Below are positions 1-5,660 of a stretch of DNA of 6,648 bases, in pieces. This DNA is from JAGDVO01 sp964590075 [NCBI: uncultured Aquificales bacterium] (GTDB lineage Bacteria; Thermosulfidibacterota; Thermosulfidibacteria; Thermosulfidibacterales): positions 1 through 6,648 of the forward strand of contig CAZPXS010000017.1 in assembly GCA_964590075.1 (NCBI GenBank), given 5' to 3'. The position numbers were made by a program, and so were the translations under genes. Position 1 is the first letter of the stretch. Every line of letters starts with the position of its first letter. A model generated the notes under the pieces. The model ran no database searches, was not told where the DNA came from, and was given only the letters and a program-made list of their open reading frames with translations.

Positions 1-84
1 CCTCAAGGCTCCGCTTTCATTGAGTGCCTTTTCAAGCTCTTTCTTTCTCTTCAAAAACTCCTCTTTTAGTCTTTCCTGCTCCAT
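1..84 (-). CDS. Start of a charged, coiled-coil-like protein (3' end beyond window)
   Basis: This frame opens with ATG at base 84 on the minus strand and stays open for 28 codons to the window edge. The peptide starts MEQERLKEEFLKRKKELEKA and is almost entirely charged helix with a heptad-like Leu/Phe spacing, so it looks like the start of a coiled coil. A GGTGG/GGAAG purine-rich stretch precedes the ATG. It overlaps the last 53 bases of the upstream 72-aa gene in another frame, as is common in this tightly packed operon. Codon use (AGA/AGG, GAG, AAG) matches the neighbours. The function cannot be told from 28 residues. A coiled-coil or nucleic-acid-associated protein is possible but not shown. 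The alternative is that this frame and the 72-aa frame are one gene broken by a frameshift. Confidence 0.6.
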   Translation of the reverse strand, partial: MEQERLKEEFLKRKKELEKALNESGALR

Positions 85-250
85 CTTCCACCACCAGCAC
101 CACATCTGCCTTGAGCAGGAAGGAACTTTTCAGCTCCTCCTGCCTTTCCACACGAGCTACCACATAGCCTTTTTTCAACAGTTCCTTCTCAATCTTTCTT
201 GCCTTATCCCTGCTTGTTTGAATTACCCTCAAGCCACCTCTCATCGTCAT
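32..250 (-). CDS. Small hypothetical protein, 72 aa
   Basis: I do not recognise this protein. It reads MTMRGGLRVIQTSRDKARKI and continues with a Lys/Glu-rich helix, a KKGYVVARVER strand and a hydrophobic strand ADVVLVVEDG, suggesting a small soluble alpha/beta fold. I chose the ATG at 250 because GAGGTGGAGT lies directly upstream, with GAGGT five bases from the ATG. The frame is also open back to an ATG at 289, but the 13 extra residues come from well-conserved-looking coding sequence of the upstream gene and look spurious. It overlaps the upstream 129-aa gene by 47 bases and the downstream gene by 53 bases, so the three are probably translationally coupled in one leftward operon. The last 17 residues lie in the overlap and may be unconstrained. 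No signal peptide, membrane segment or cysteine motif is present. Confidence 0.6.
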   Translation of the reverse strand: MTMRGGLRVIQTSRDKARKIEKELLKKGYVVARVERQEELKSSFLLKADVVLVVEDGAGKTKRGVFEEKERA

Positions 251-593
251 ACTCCACCTCAAAGGAGTGATATGTGATTTCTTCTCCATTTCTCTCTCTT
301 CTTTCCTTCCCCTTGTAGATTATCCTTACAAGCACGCCAGAGCCTACCTTGTCCTCAAGCTCTTCCATCTGCCTTGCAAGATTAGCAGGAGTAAAGAGAA
401 GATACCTTGTCTTTTTGTCTTCTGATACCAGGTTCAAAATAGGACTGTCAAACTTCTCAGAGTGATTGAGCTTTTCAAAGTATCCCACAAGCTCACCACC
501 CTCTTTAAGTGTAAAGTAGCCTTCCTTTTCCTTGCCAACGGAGACCCATATCTCCTCATAGCCCTCTCTCTGCCTTAGCTTTTTCCACGCCAT
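204..593 (-). CDS. Probable OB-fold-like nucleic-acid-binding protein, 129 aa
   Basis: First gene of the leftward operon, with an ideal AGGAGG Shine-Dalgarno seven bases upstream of the ATG. Residues 24-115 alternate short strands and turns: a GGELVGYFEK strand, NLVSEDKKTRYLLF, a helix NLARQMEELEDKVG, then GVLVRIIYKGKERR and YHSFEVEYDD. From memory, the closing pattern (VRI-Y-GK, a charged loop, then F-V-Y-D) recurs in small phage- and plasmid-borne proteins with an OB-like barrel; I could not search this. No signal peptide or transmembrane segment is present, so it is cytosolic. It is divergent from the coupling ATPase across a 110-bp region with a palindrome. That position would suit either a single-stranded-DNA handling accessory protein or a regulator. 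The assignment to a nucleic-acid-binding role is inference; the reading frame itself is well supported. Confidence 0.75.
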   Translation of the reverse strand: MAWKKLRQREGYEEIWVSVGKEKEGYFTLKEGGELVGYFEKLNHSEKFDSPILNLVSEDKKTRYLLFTPANLARQMEELEDKVGSGVLVRIIYKGKERRERNGEEITYHSFEVEYDDERWLEGNSNKQG

Positions 594-600
594 AGTAAGC

Positions 601-606
601 CCTCCT
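601..606 (-). promoter_or_regulatory. Shine-Dalgarno AGGAGG for the 129-aa gene
   Basis: On the minus strand a full AGGAGG lies seven bases upstream of the ATG at 593. This fixes the start of the leftward operon and contrasts with the rightward gene, which has no such site. Confidence 0.85.
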
Positions 607-628
607 TTTAAAGTCCTGAGCTAAGAAT

Positions 629-634
629 ATTTTA
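629..634 (-). promoter_or_regulatory. Possible -10 box of the leftward operon
   Basis: TAAAAT on the minus strand lies 35 bases before the ATG at 593, leaving room for a short leader containing the AGGAGG site. No recognisable -35 hexamer sits 16-18 bases further upstream, so this is a weak call. If it is real, the palindrome at 657-680 would lie just beyond its -35 position. Confidence 0.35.
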
Positions 635-656
635 GCAGGTAAAGACCATTTCCCAC

Positions 657-680
657 TTTTCTGTGGAATTCCCCAGAAAA
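657..680. promoter_or_regulatory. 24-bp near-perfect palindrome, candidate operator
   Basis: The left half TTTTCTGTGGAA and right half TTCCCCAGAAAA are reverse complements at 11 of 12 pairs; only 664/673 mismatch. There is no loop, so it is more like a dimeric protein-binding site than an RNA hairpin. It lies in the middle of the divergent intergenic region. Its centre is 22 bases upstream of the TATAAT box of the rightward gene, exactly where a -35 element would be. A repressor here would block the rightward promoter; an activator could replace the missing -35. It could also serve the leftward promoter. An origin-of-transfer role is an alternative that the sequence does not settle. Confidence 0.6.
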
Positions 681-690
681 AAAGAAAAAC

Positions 691-696
691 TATAAT
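691..696 (+). promoter_or_regulatory. -10 box TATAAT giving a probably leaderless mRNA
   Basis: A consensus TATAAT ends seven bases before the ATG at 704. Since transcription usually starts six to nine bases after the -10 box, the transcript would begin at or next to the start codon. Consistent with this, the gene has no Shine-Dalgarno. No good -35 hexamer exists at the usual spacing (668-673 reads ATTCCC) because the palindrome occupies that position. Confidence 0.6.
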
Positions 697-703
697 TTCC
701 CTT

Positions 704-2974
704 ATGGGCAGGTTTGAGATATATATTGGAAAGGGAATGAATTTAAGGACTAAAGAAACTGGTTATGTCTTTTGGGAAAAGCCACAGAGACAGATGATAG
801 TCTTTGGGGCATCTGGTTCTGGAAAGAGTGAGTTTTTGTCAAGGCTTACCTATGAGGATATAGTCAATGGCTTTCAGAGTTTTAACATAGACCCGAAGGG
901 TTCAAAGAGCTGGCTGGAAACATTCTTTAAGGCGTGTGATAAGATAGGGAAGCTGTATGATAAGGATGGTGGTCCCATAGTGCTTGCTTTGAATTATCCT
1001 GAGGTATCCTTCAGGTTTAACCCTCTTTATGGGCTTGAGCCTCATCAGATAGCTTATGTGATAGCCTCTGGACTGCCTGACAGCAAAGAGCCTTTCTGGT
1101 GGAATATCTCTTATGAGATAACATTGGCCATAGCCATAGCTCTCAAGGCAAAGGGTTTAAAACAGATATGCTTTGGAGATATATATGAGTTTCTCAATGT
1201 GGCGAAGATAGAGGAGCTGAGGAGAAAGCTTTTGCAGATATACACAAGAAAACAGGATGAGCTTACCACACAGGGGCTTACCATTCTCAACCAGATAGCA
1301 AGCTATGACCCTCAGTATTTCCCAAGAGTAAATGCCACACTAAGGACTTATCTCACAAGGCTTATCACCGGCAAGGCGGGGAAGATACTCAATGTAAAGA
1401 CAGACAGAGACCTCCTTAAAGAGAGGATAGAGAACGGACAGCTGAGGTTTTTTGCCTTTCTCAATGCGGAGAAAGAGGGGCAGACTGCTTACGATGTGGC
1501 GAGATTGCTTTTTGCGTGGCTACTGGCGGTGGTGGGAGAGTATTCAAGAGAGTTTAAAACCGTAGAGCCACAGCTAAGGGTTAATGTAGATGAGGCAACA
1601 GAGGTAGGTTTCTGGGAGATAAACAAAGCCATAAGACTTGTAAGAGAGAGAAATGTAGCCATAAAGCTCTTTACACAGTCTCCCTCAGGTTTTAAGAGTG
1701 CTTTTAAACAGAACGGTGAAAACATAGTGCAGGACATAATAAACAACTGTGATTGTAGAGTAGTCTTTTCCATCAATGAGCCAACAGACCAAGAGTATTT
1801 TGCCAACATGTCGGGCAGGCACCAAAAACCAAAAGCGATAGTTCATAAAAGCTCCATATCTCTTACCTATACAGAGGCTTCACTTTTAAAACCTCAAGAC
1901 TTAGGGGGGCTTCCCCCAGGGTGGGGTTATTGTTTCATGGATGGAGAGGTTTATATGGTCTATTCACCCCTTGTGCCAGACAGAAGAAGAGTGAAGGTCA
2001 TATGGAAAGAAGAGGAAGAGGAAAAGCTAAAGGCGGAAGTAGAGGTAAATCTAAGGGAGCTTTTTGATTTGGTGGTAAGCCTGCTTAGAATAAGAGAGCA
2101 TTATACAAATGTTTTACCTGAGGAGATAAAAGACCCACAGCTGAAGGAGTTTTATGAAAAGTATCTTGGCTGGTTTGAATACTATGCGGATGATTTTGAG
2201 AGGATTGTAAGGTGGATGGACGGGGTCAAAAGCATCCCCTCTGTTGTCAAAGGTAAAAATCCTCTTAAGAAGATAAGCCTTGTTGATCATTCCATAAGAG
2301 TAGCGGAAAAGGCTTTTGAGGTTCTGCAAAGCACGGAAGACCTCTCTCAGGAGGACAAAGAGATTGCCTTTCTTGCAAGCCTTGTGCATGACCTTGGCAA
2401 GGCGGTGGCGGACACTGGAGGGTATGAGTTTAAAGACCATGTGAAGGAGATAAAGGAGCTTTTAGACCTCATGGGCGTGTCTCCAGAGATAGCGGATGTG
2501 GCGGTCAAACATCACGATAAAGAAACGGACGATAAAAGGGTTCTTATCCTCAAGTCTGCCGACCATTCCGCAAGGAGAGAAGAAGAGGAGCTTATAGAAG
2601 AAGACCTTATCAAAGAGATAAAGCAAAAGCTGAATGAGGAAAAGCTCTGGAATATGCTTTTGGAGATGGCAAACAGAGACGACAAATACAGGGTTTTCAC
2701 ATATAGAGGAAGGCTTTATGTTCTATCTGAGTTCTTACAGAACTGGGTAGGCACTGAGACAAACATAAGACCATCTGAAGAAGTTCTCTGTGAGCTTTTT
2801 GGCTTTGCTCCTGTGGAGCTAACCCTTTATCTGAGTAAAAGCCCTATAATGCATGGCAGGTTCCTATGCATAGAGTATTCAGAAAAGGAATATGCCTTAG
2901 AGGAGAGAAAGTTAAGCAGTAAGCTCTTCAAAGGTTTTCGTGTGGAGGTAGAGAATGGAGAGGATAATTCCTGA
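704..2974 (+). CDS. TraD/VirD4-type coupling ATPase fused to a C-terminal HD domain
   Basis: A cytosolic conjugative coupling protein (DNA-pumping hexameric ATPase) with an added HD phosphohydrolase-like domain. Residues 5-16 (EIYIGKGMNL) match the short motif that precedes the motor in TraD proteins and support the start at 704. Walker A is GASGSGKS at 35-42, followed by NIDPKG at 61-66 and FNPLYG at 105-110. Walker B is LRVNVDEATE at 291-300, the TQSP sensor is at 324-327, and the typical ending LLKPQDLGGLPPG is at 394-406. A charged linker (about 435-455) leads to a helical region. The HD domain spans about 520-625: H529 (DHSIRVA), H562-D563 (VHDLGKA), H579, H603-H604 and D620 (SADHSAR) form a full metal-ligand set. 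The last 130 residues, possibly winged-helix, are unassigned. The usual N-terminal membrane helices are absent. It overlaps the next gene, a membrane protein, by 20 bases. The coupling-ATPase assignment is firm; the HD function is unknown. Confidence 0.9.
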   Translation: MGRFEIYIGKGMNLRTKETGYVFWEKPQRQMIVFGASGSGKSEFLSRLTYEDIVNGFQSFNIDPKGSKSWLETFFKACDKIGKLYDKDGGPIVLALNYPEVSFRFNPLYGLEPHQIAYVIASGLPDSKEPFWWNISYEITLAIAIALKAKGLKQICFGDIYEFLNVAKIEELRRKLLQIYTRKQDELTTQGLTILNQIASYDPQYFPRVNATLRTYLTRLITGKAGKILNVKTDRDLLKERIENGQLRFFAFLNAEKEGQTAYDVARLLFAWLLAVVGEYSREFKTVEPQLRVNVDEATEVGFWEINKAIRLVRERNVAIKLFTQSPSGFKSAFKQNGENIVQDIINNCDCRVVFSINEPTDQEYFANMSGRHQKPKAIVHKSSISLTYTEASLLKPQDLGGLPPGWGYCFMDGEVYMVYSPLVPDRRRVKVIWKEEEEEKLKAEVEVNLRELFDLVVSLLRIREHYTNVLPEEIKDPQLKEFYEKYLGWFEYYADDFERIVRWMDGVKSIPSVVKGKNPLKKISLVDHSIRVAEKAFEVLQSTEDLSQEDKEIAFLASLVHDLGKAVADTGGYEFKDHVKEIKELLDLMGVSPEIADVAVKHHDKETDDKRVLILKSADHSARREEEELIEEDLIKEIKQKLNEEKLWNMLLEMANRDDKYRVFTYRGRLYVLSEFLQNWVGTETNIRPSEEVLCELFGFAPVELTLYLSKSPIMHGRFLCIEYSEKEYALEERKLSSKLFKGFRVEVENGEDNS
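2261..2578 (+). other. HD domain of the coupling ATPase fusion
   Basis: Encodes residues 520-625. The order of metal ligands (H, HD, H, HH, D) and the surrounding motifs match the RNase Y/HDIG type of HD domain: HSIRVA, then HDLGKA, then a His about 16 residues on, then KHHDK, then SADHSA. Known HD enzymes of this type cleave phosphodiester or phosphomonoester bonds in RNA, DNA or nucleotides. The His-rich HHH..PGG signature that precedes the corresponding helix in MOBH relaxases is missing here; the sequence instead reads KNPLKKISLVDHS. All catalytic residues look intact, so this is unlikely to be a dead domain. Confidence 0.8.
2944..2949 (+). promoter_or_regulatory. Shine-Dalgarno GGAGGT inside the ATPase gene
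   Basis: GGAGGT lies five bases before the ATG at 2955, within the last codons of the coupling ATPase. It fixes the start of the membrane protein and indicates coupled translation of the two products. Confidence 0.85.
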
Positions 2975-3692
2975 CAGCTCCTCAAGTGCGGATATTAAGC
3001 TAAACCTTAGCAACCTTTTTGCCTTTCTATCTTCCCTTGACTATCTTGCCTTCCTTGAGAAGTCAGGAGCTTTTGAAGATATGCCTAATACAGACTATCT
3101 TTACTACACAGAGGAAAAAACACAGCTATGGCTCTTTGTTATAAAGGAGTATCTAAAGTGGGTATCCTTTGCGTATTTAGTGGTTAGTCTTTCTTTCACT
3201 ATCATACTCAAACTCAGCCTTATCTCCGCAACGCTTATAGCATCGCTTCAGTATGGACTTCTTAGCATATGGATAGTCCACAGATATCTGTGGGGCAGGG
3301 GATATCTGTATGCGGTTTTAAGAGATTTTCTCTGGGCAAGCTTTTTATGTAGTCTTTTCATATGGCTTGGTTTAGAGCTTTTTGTATTTGGAGTAGTTCC
3401 AAAGCTGTGGTTTTTATTTGAAAGCTGGCTTTTTTCAGGGAAACCCAACAATATCATTGATACCCTCTTAAAACCCCCTGCTGAGTTCTTCTACTATACG
3501 GTAAAAGCTTATCTGTCAAAGATAGAGCTTCCACAGGAGCTTTTAAGAGTCTTTTTCCTGACCCTGCCTCTAAAGGTATTCGCCTTCTTAGTCCCAATCT
3601 TCTATTTTTACTACCTTAGAAAGCACAGAGGCACAACAAGAGACTACTACATGAGCCTTATCAGAAAACTTCCAGATTTACCTGAACAGTAA
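2955..3692 (+). CDS. Multi-spanning inner-membrane protein, candidate coupling-protein anchor, 245 aa
   Basis: I recognise no family. About 65 soluble N-terminal residues are followed by hydrophobic segments at roughly 69-86, 88-109, 125-148 and 198-221. A less hydrophobic loop lies at 160-195, and the C-terminal tail RKHRGTTRDYYMSLIRKLPD is basic. The basic residues after the last segment suggest a cytosolic C-terminus; with four spans the N-terminus would also be cytosolic. The 20-base overlap with the coupling ATPase and the strong internal Shine-Dalgarno suggest that both proteins are made together. The ATPase lacks its usual membrane helices, so this protein is the natural candidate to tether it to the secretion channel; separate membrane partners of soluble coupling proteins are known in some systems (for example the Dot/Icm DotL-DotM pair). 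That role is inference. Its last 11 codons overlap the convergent 165-aa gene. Confidence 0.85.
   Translation: MERIIPDSSSSADIKLNLSNLFAFLSSLDYLAFLEKSGAFEDMPNTDYLYYTEEKTQLWLFVIKEYLKWVSFAYLVVSLSFTIILKLSLISATLIASLQYGLLSIWIVHRYLWGRGYLYAVLRDFLWASFLCSLFIWLGLELFVFGVVPKLWFLFESWLFSGKPNNIIDTLLKPPAEFFYYTVKAYLSKIELPQELLRVFFLTLPLKVFAFLVPIFYFYYLRKHRGTTRDYYMSLIRKLPDLPEQ
3278..3293. repeat. 16-bp perfect palindrome within the membrane-protein gene
   Basis: CCACAGATATCTGTGG is a perfect inverted repeat with no loop. The 9-mer GATATCTGT at 3283-3291 recurs directly at 3301-3309. It lies inside coding sequence, so it may be chance; one perfect 16-bp palindrome in a window this size is not very improbable. Confidence 0.3.
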
Positions 3693-4158
3693 AGATAGGA
3701 TTACTCAAATTGTTATCCAGCACCAGCCTATAAACTTTTTCTTGTTTTTCCATGAGAAGTCTTTTGAAGTTCTCTACGAGCAAGAGGTTTTCTTTTTTGG
3801 CTACAAGGTGGTTATGCCTTACGATAACTTCCTGATAAAACTGCTCTTCAAAGATAGGGAGGTGGTTAAAAGTAAGAACATTGACCCATTTTGTAGGAAT
3901 TACAACCCTTTCTCTTCCTTTAGTCAGCACCACATTTGAAAAATCCGCCGTAAAACAAAAATGGCAGTCTCCAAGATAGTCGCATTTGAAGATAGTCTGT
4001 TCTTCAAGAAGAAGCTCCTTATCCTCATAAAACCTTATAATGAGCGTGGAAAAAGGATTAAGCACAGAGCTGTCTGAGTATATCTCCGCTTTTATTTTCT
4101 TCTCTTTGCTTAAATCTACAAGGTCTCCAACAGTTATTTGCTTACCTTCTGAAACCAT
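3661..4158 (-). CDS. Hypothetical cytosolic protein downstream of traN, 165 aa
   Basis: I do not recognise this protein. It starts at an ATG 25 bases inside the end of traN, with no clear Shine-Dalgarno, so translation probably depends on ribosomes finishing traN. There is no signal peptide or membrane segment. The N-terminal 50 residues are mixed charged strands and helix. A small cysteine cluster follows at C59, C65 and C68 (KCDYLGDCHFC). Histidines 115 and 117 sit in VIVRHNHLVAKK, then a helix LLLVENFKRLLMEKQEK leads to a hydrophobic ending LSNPIFTVQVNLEVF. The cysteine spacing could bind metal, but nothing confirms this. None of the small genes next to traN in the F plasmid (trbC, trbE, traF) fits. 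Its 3' end overlaps the convergent membrane-protein gene by 32 bases, so the two mRNAs are complementary there. Confidence 0.8.
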   Translation of the reverse strand: MVSEGKQITVGDLVDLSKEKKIKAEIYSDSSVLNPFSTLIIRFYEDKELLLEEQTIFKCDYLGDCHFCFTADFSNVVLTKGRERVVIPTKWVNVLTFNHLPIFEEQFYQEVIVRHNHLVAKKENLLLVENFKRLLMEKQEKVYRLVLDNNLSNPIFTVQVNLEVF

Positions 4159-5660
4159 GTCTGAACAGCTTCTAAGGATTTTTGAGTAGGGTTCATATTA
4201 TTGAGCCTCTCTTGAAAAGATTGAGCCCGCTGAGATATCCAGTCTTCTATGGCTCTTACGCAGTCTGGATTACCTAAATCTACCCTCTGAAAGTCTGAAA
4301 GAGCTATACCCCCACAATCAGGATTTTTTGGAGAACCCCAGCCTCTTCCAAGCTGTGGTCTAAAACAGCTCTCCTGAAGTATCCTTGCCAGCTGAGAATT
4401 AAAACAACAAAAAGAACGCTTTTTCTCTATGCATACTCCAAGGACCTTCTTAGAACAGTATGTGCCTATTTCCTTGCATGTGCCAGCCTCTCTCCTCTTT
4501 TTCAACTCCTTTTCAGAATTACTACACATATCTGAAAACCACCCGCCTATACCACAACATGAAGCTCCCACAACAGTAAGGCCACCAGCCCTGCAGTCTT
4601 TCCTAAATCCTGCGAAAAAGACAGGATTAGTGCATTCCTGCAGGGAAGTGTCTGAAGAACTTACCTGCTGTGGAGTATCCTGAGCTGGCTCTGACTGAAT
4701 AAAAGAACTTACCGTATCCTGCGTCATACACGGATGATTACATCTGTTTTTATCTGAAGATACAACAGCTCCTTTGAGTTTTAGCTCACAATAACCCTGA
4801 GGATTTGGCATAGTTCCAGAAGGACAAGTATACGAAAAAGTAATTGATCCCTTAGGTGCCCCATCATAAAAAATTAGTTGGTTTCCATTAGGTACAGCAT
4901 GAAAACGACAACCACTTACTATATACGATAAAGGAGATGTTTGAGGCACAATTGTAATATTCCCTTGAGAAAAATTAAAAACAAATTTTCCATTAGAATA
5001 ATGACTGTCACATGGACTGGCTAAATATGTTGCAACCATCTGATTGCCACTACCTACAAATGTCCAATAATTAGGCTTGCTCATCTGCCCTGTTACTACT
5101 ATCTGCCCTGAATGGATAGAAAATTGTAGACATGTACCTGTTTCAATATGGCATAATTTATTTCCCTTCCCTTGAAAAGTGCCATAGCCTGTAGAGGCTT
5201 GTCCTGATACAGTTATCAATCCTTCGTCAAGGGGTATTCCTCCCTGAGGTGCTGGCTTTACCTGCCCTCCCTGCAGATAACCTTCACAGACCCACACATT
5301 GTCAAGGCTTAAAGACTTAGCTGTTTGAGCTGGCATACATGAAACACCCAAAGAAGAAAGGATATTCTGATAGCCAGAATAAGTCATTTCATTCTTTGAC
5401 ACAAAACTATACGAAACTATAAAACCATTTACATTCTGTCCTCCCACCTTATCAAAATCAGTGCAGAGCTTATCCTGAAGGTCTATAGGACACCAATAGA
5501 CACCATTCACATTCTGACAATCCTGCACATAATCACTGCAAGAGGTCGCACCCTCAGATACATCCTTTACAACACACCTACGCGTGCTGCCAAAACAATT
5601 AATAGCCTGAGAAAAACTTAAGCCTGACACAAATAACAGTAAAGCTACTACCTTCCACAT
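4134..5660 (-). CDS. traN: TraN, outer-membrane mating-pair stabilisation protein, 508 aa
   Basis: TraN is exported by F-type conjugative systems and sits in the outer membrane, where it recognises a recipient surface protein and stabilises the mating pair. Residues 1-19 form a clear Sec signal peptide (hydrophobic VVALLLFV, then SFSQA). The protein has 29 cysteines. Residues 343-462 carry the family signature: CTNPVFFAGFRKDC, a CCGIGGW turn, the helix with CSNSEKELKKRR, GTYCSKKVLGVC, then RSFCCFNSQLARILQESC and GSPKNPDCGGI. The middle (about 148-270) is beta-rich, with internal repeats, and is probably the variable recognition tip. A CPSGTMPNPQGYC module lies at 279-291. F TraN has about 600 residues, so this one is somewhat short. 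GAGGG lies seven bases before the ATG, and the gene overlaps the upstream cysteine-rich gene by 13 bases and the downstream gene by 25. Disulfide formation in the periplasm is implied. Confidence 0.93.
   Translation of the reverse strand: MWKVVALLLFVSGLSFSQAINCFGSTRRCVVKDVSEGATSCSDYVQDCQNVNGVYWCPIDLQDKLCTDFDKVGGQNVNGFIVSYSFVSKNEMTYSGYQNILSSLGVSCMPAQTAKSLSLDNVWVCEGYLQGGQVKPAPQGGIPLDEGLITVSGQASTGYGTFQGKGNKLCHIETGTCLQFSIHSGQIVVTGQMSKPNYWTFVGSGNQMVATYLASPCDSHYSNGKFVFNFSQGNITIVPQTSPLSYIVSGCRFHAVPNGNQLIFYDGAPKGSITFSYTCPSGTMPNPQGYCELKLKGAVVSSDKNRCNHPCMTQDTVSSFIQSEPAQDTPQQVSSSDTSLQECTNPVFFAGFRKDCRAGGLTVVGASCCGIGGWFSDMCSNSEKELKKRREAGTCKEIGTYCSKKVLGVCIEKKRSFCCFNSQLARILQESCFRPQLGRGWGSPKNPDCGGIALSDFQRVDLGNPDCVRAIEDWISQRAQSFQERLNNMNPTQKSLEAVQTWFQKVSK
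5031..5216 (-). repeat. Internal repeat in the TraN tip region
   Basis: Residues 149-169 (ITVSGQ ... TFQGKGNKL) and 187-209 (IVVTGQ ... TFVGSGNQM) align with one gap and share the ITVSGQ-like strand and the TF-G-GN turn. A more diverged third copy may start at residue 235 (ITIVPQ ... GNQL). The units are about 40 residues, consistent with a repetitive beta structure. Confidence 0.55.

Noticed and set aside
20-277. Plus-strand frame of 85 codons
   Set aside because: Antisense to the three leftward genes, with a Ser/Phe/His-rich, non-protein-like composition and no ribosome site.
251-289. ATG at 289 as the start of the small leftward gene
   Set aside because: It adds 13 unlikely residues and increases the overlap with the upstream gene. 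The ATG at 250 has GAGGTGGAG directly before it.
594-703. Origin of transfer in the divergent intergenic region
   Set aside because: The palindrome is better explained as an operator because it sits exactly at the -35 position. No nick-site pattern I can recognise is present.
737-739. Alternative start of the coupling ATPase at residue 12
   Set aside because: It would remove the EIYIGKG motif that normally precedes the motor in TraD proteins. Not fully excluded, because purine-rich sequence precedes it.
2261-2578. Calling the HD domain a MOBH relaxase outright
   Set aside because: The HHH..PGG signature expected upstream of the first ligand is missing, and the motifs resemble RNase Y/HDIG more closely. 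Kept as a hypothesis only.
1489-2700. Minus-strand open frames of 62-108 codons (1489-1809, 2114-2440, 2512-2700)
   Set aside because: They lie entirely within the coupling ATPase-HD gene, whose motifs span them, and their Ser/Leu-rich translations are typical antisense shadows.
3690-3760. Rho-independent terminator after the membrane-protein gene
   Set aside because: I see no GC-rich hairpin followed by a T-run on either strand around the convergent gene ends.
3248-4683. Other opposite-strand frames at 3248-3457, 3742-3939 and 4429-4683
   Set aside because: Each lies within a better-supported gene on the other strand and none has a plausible start site or recognisable motif.
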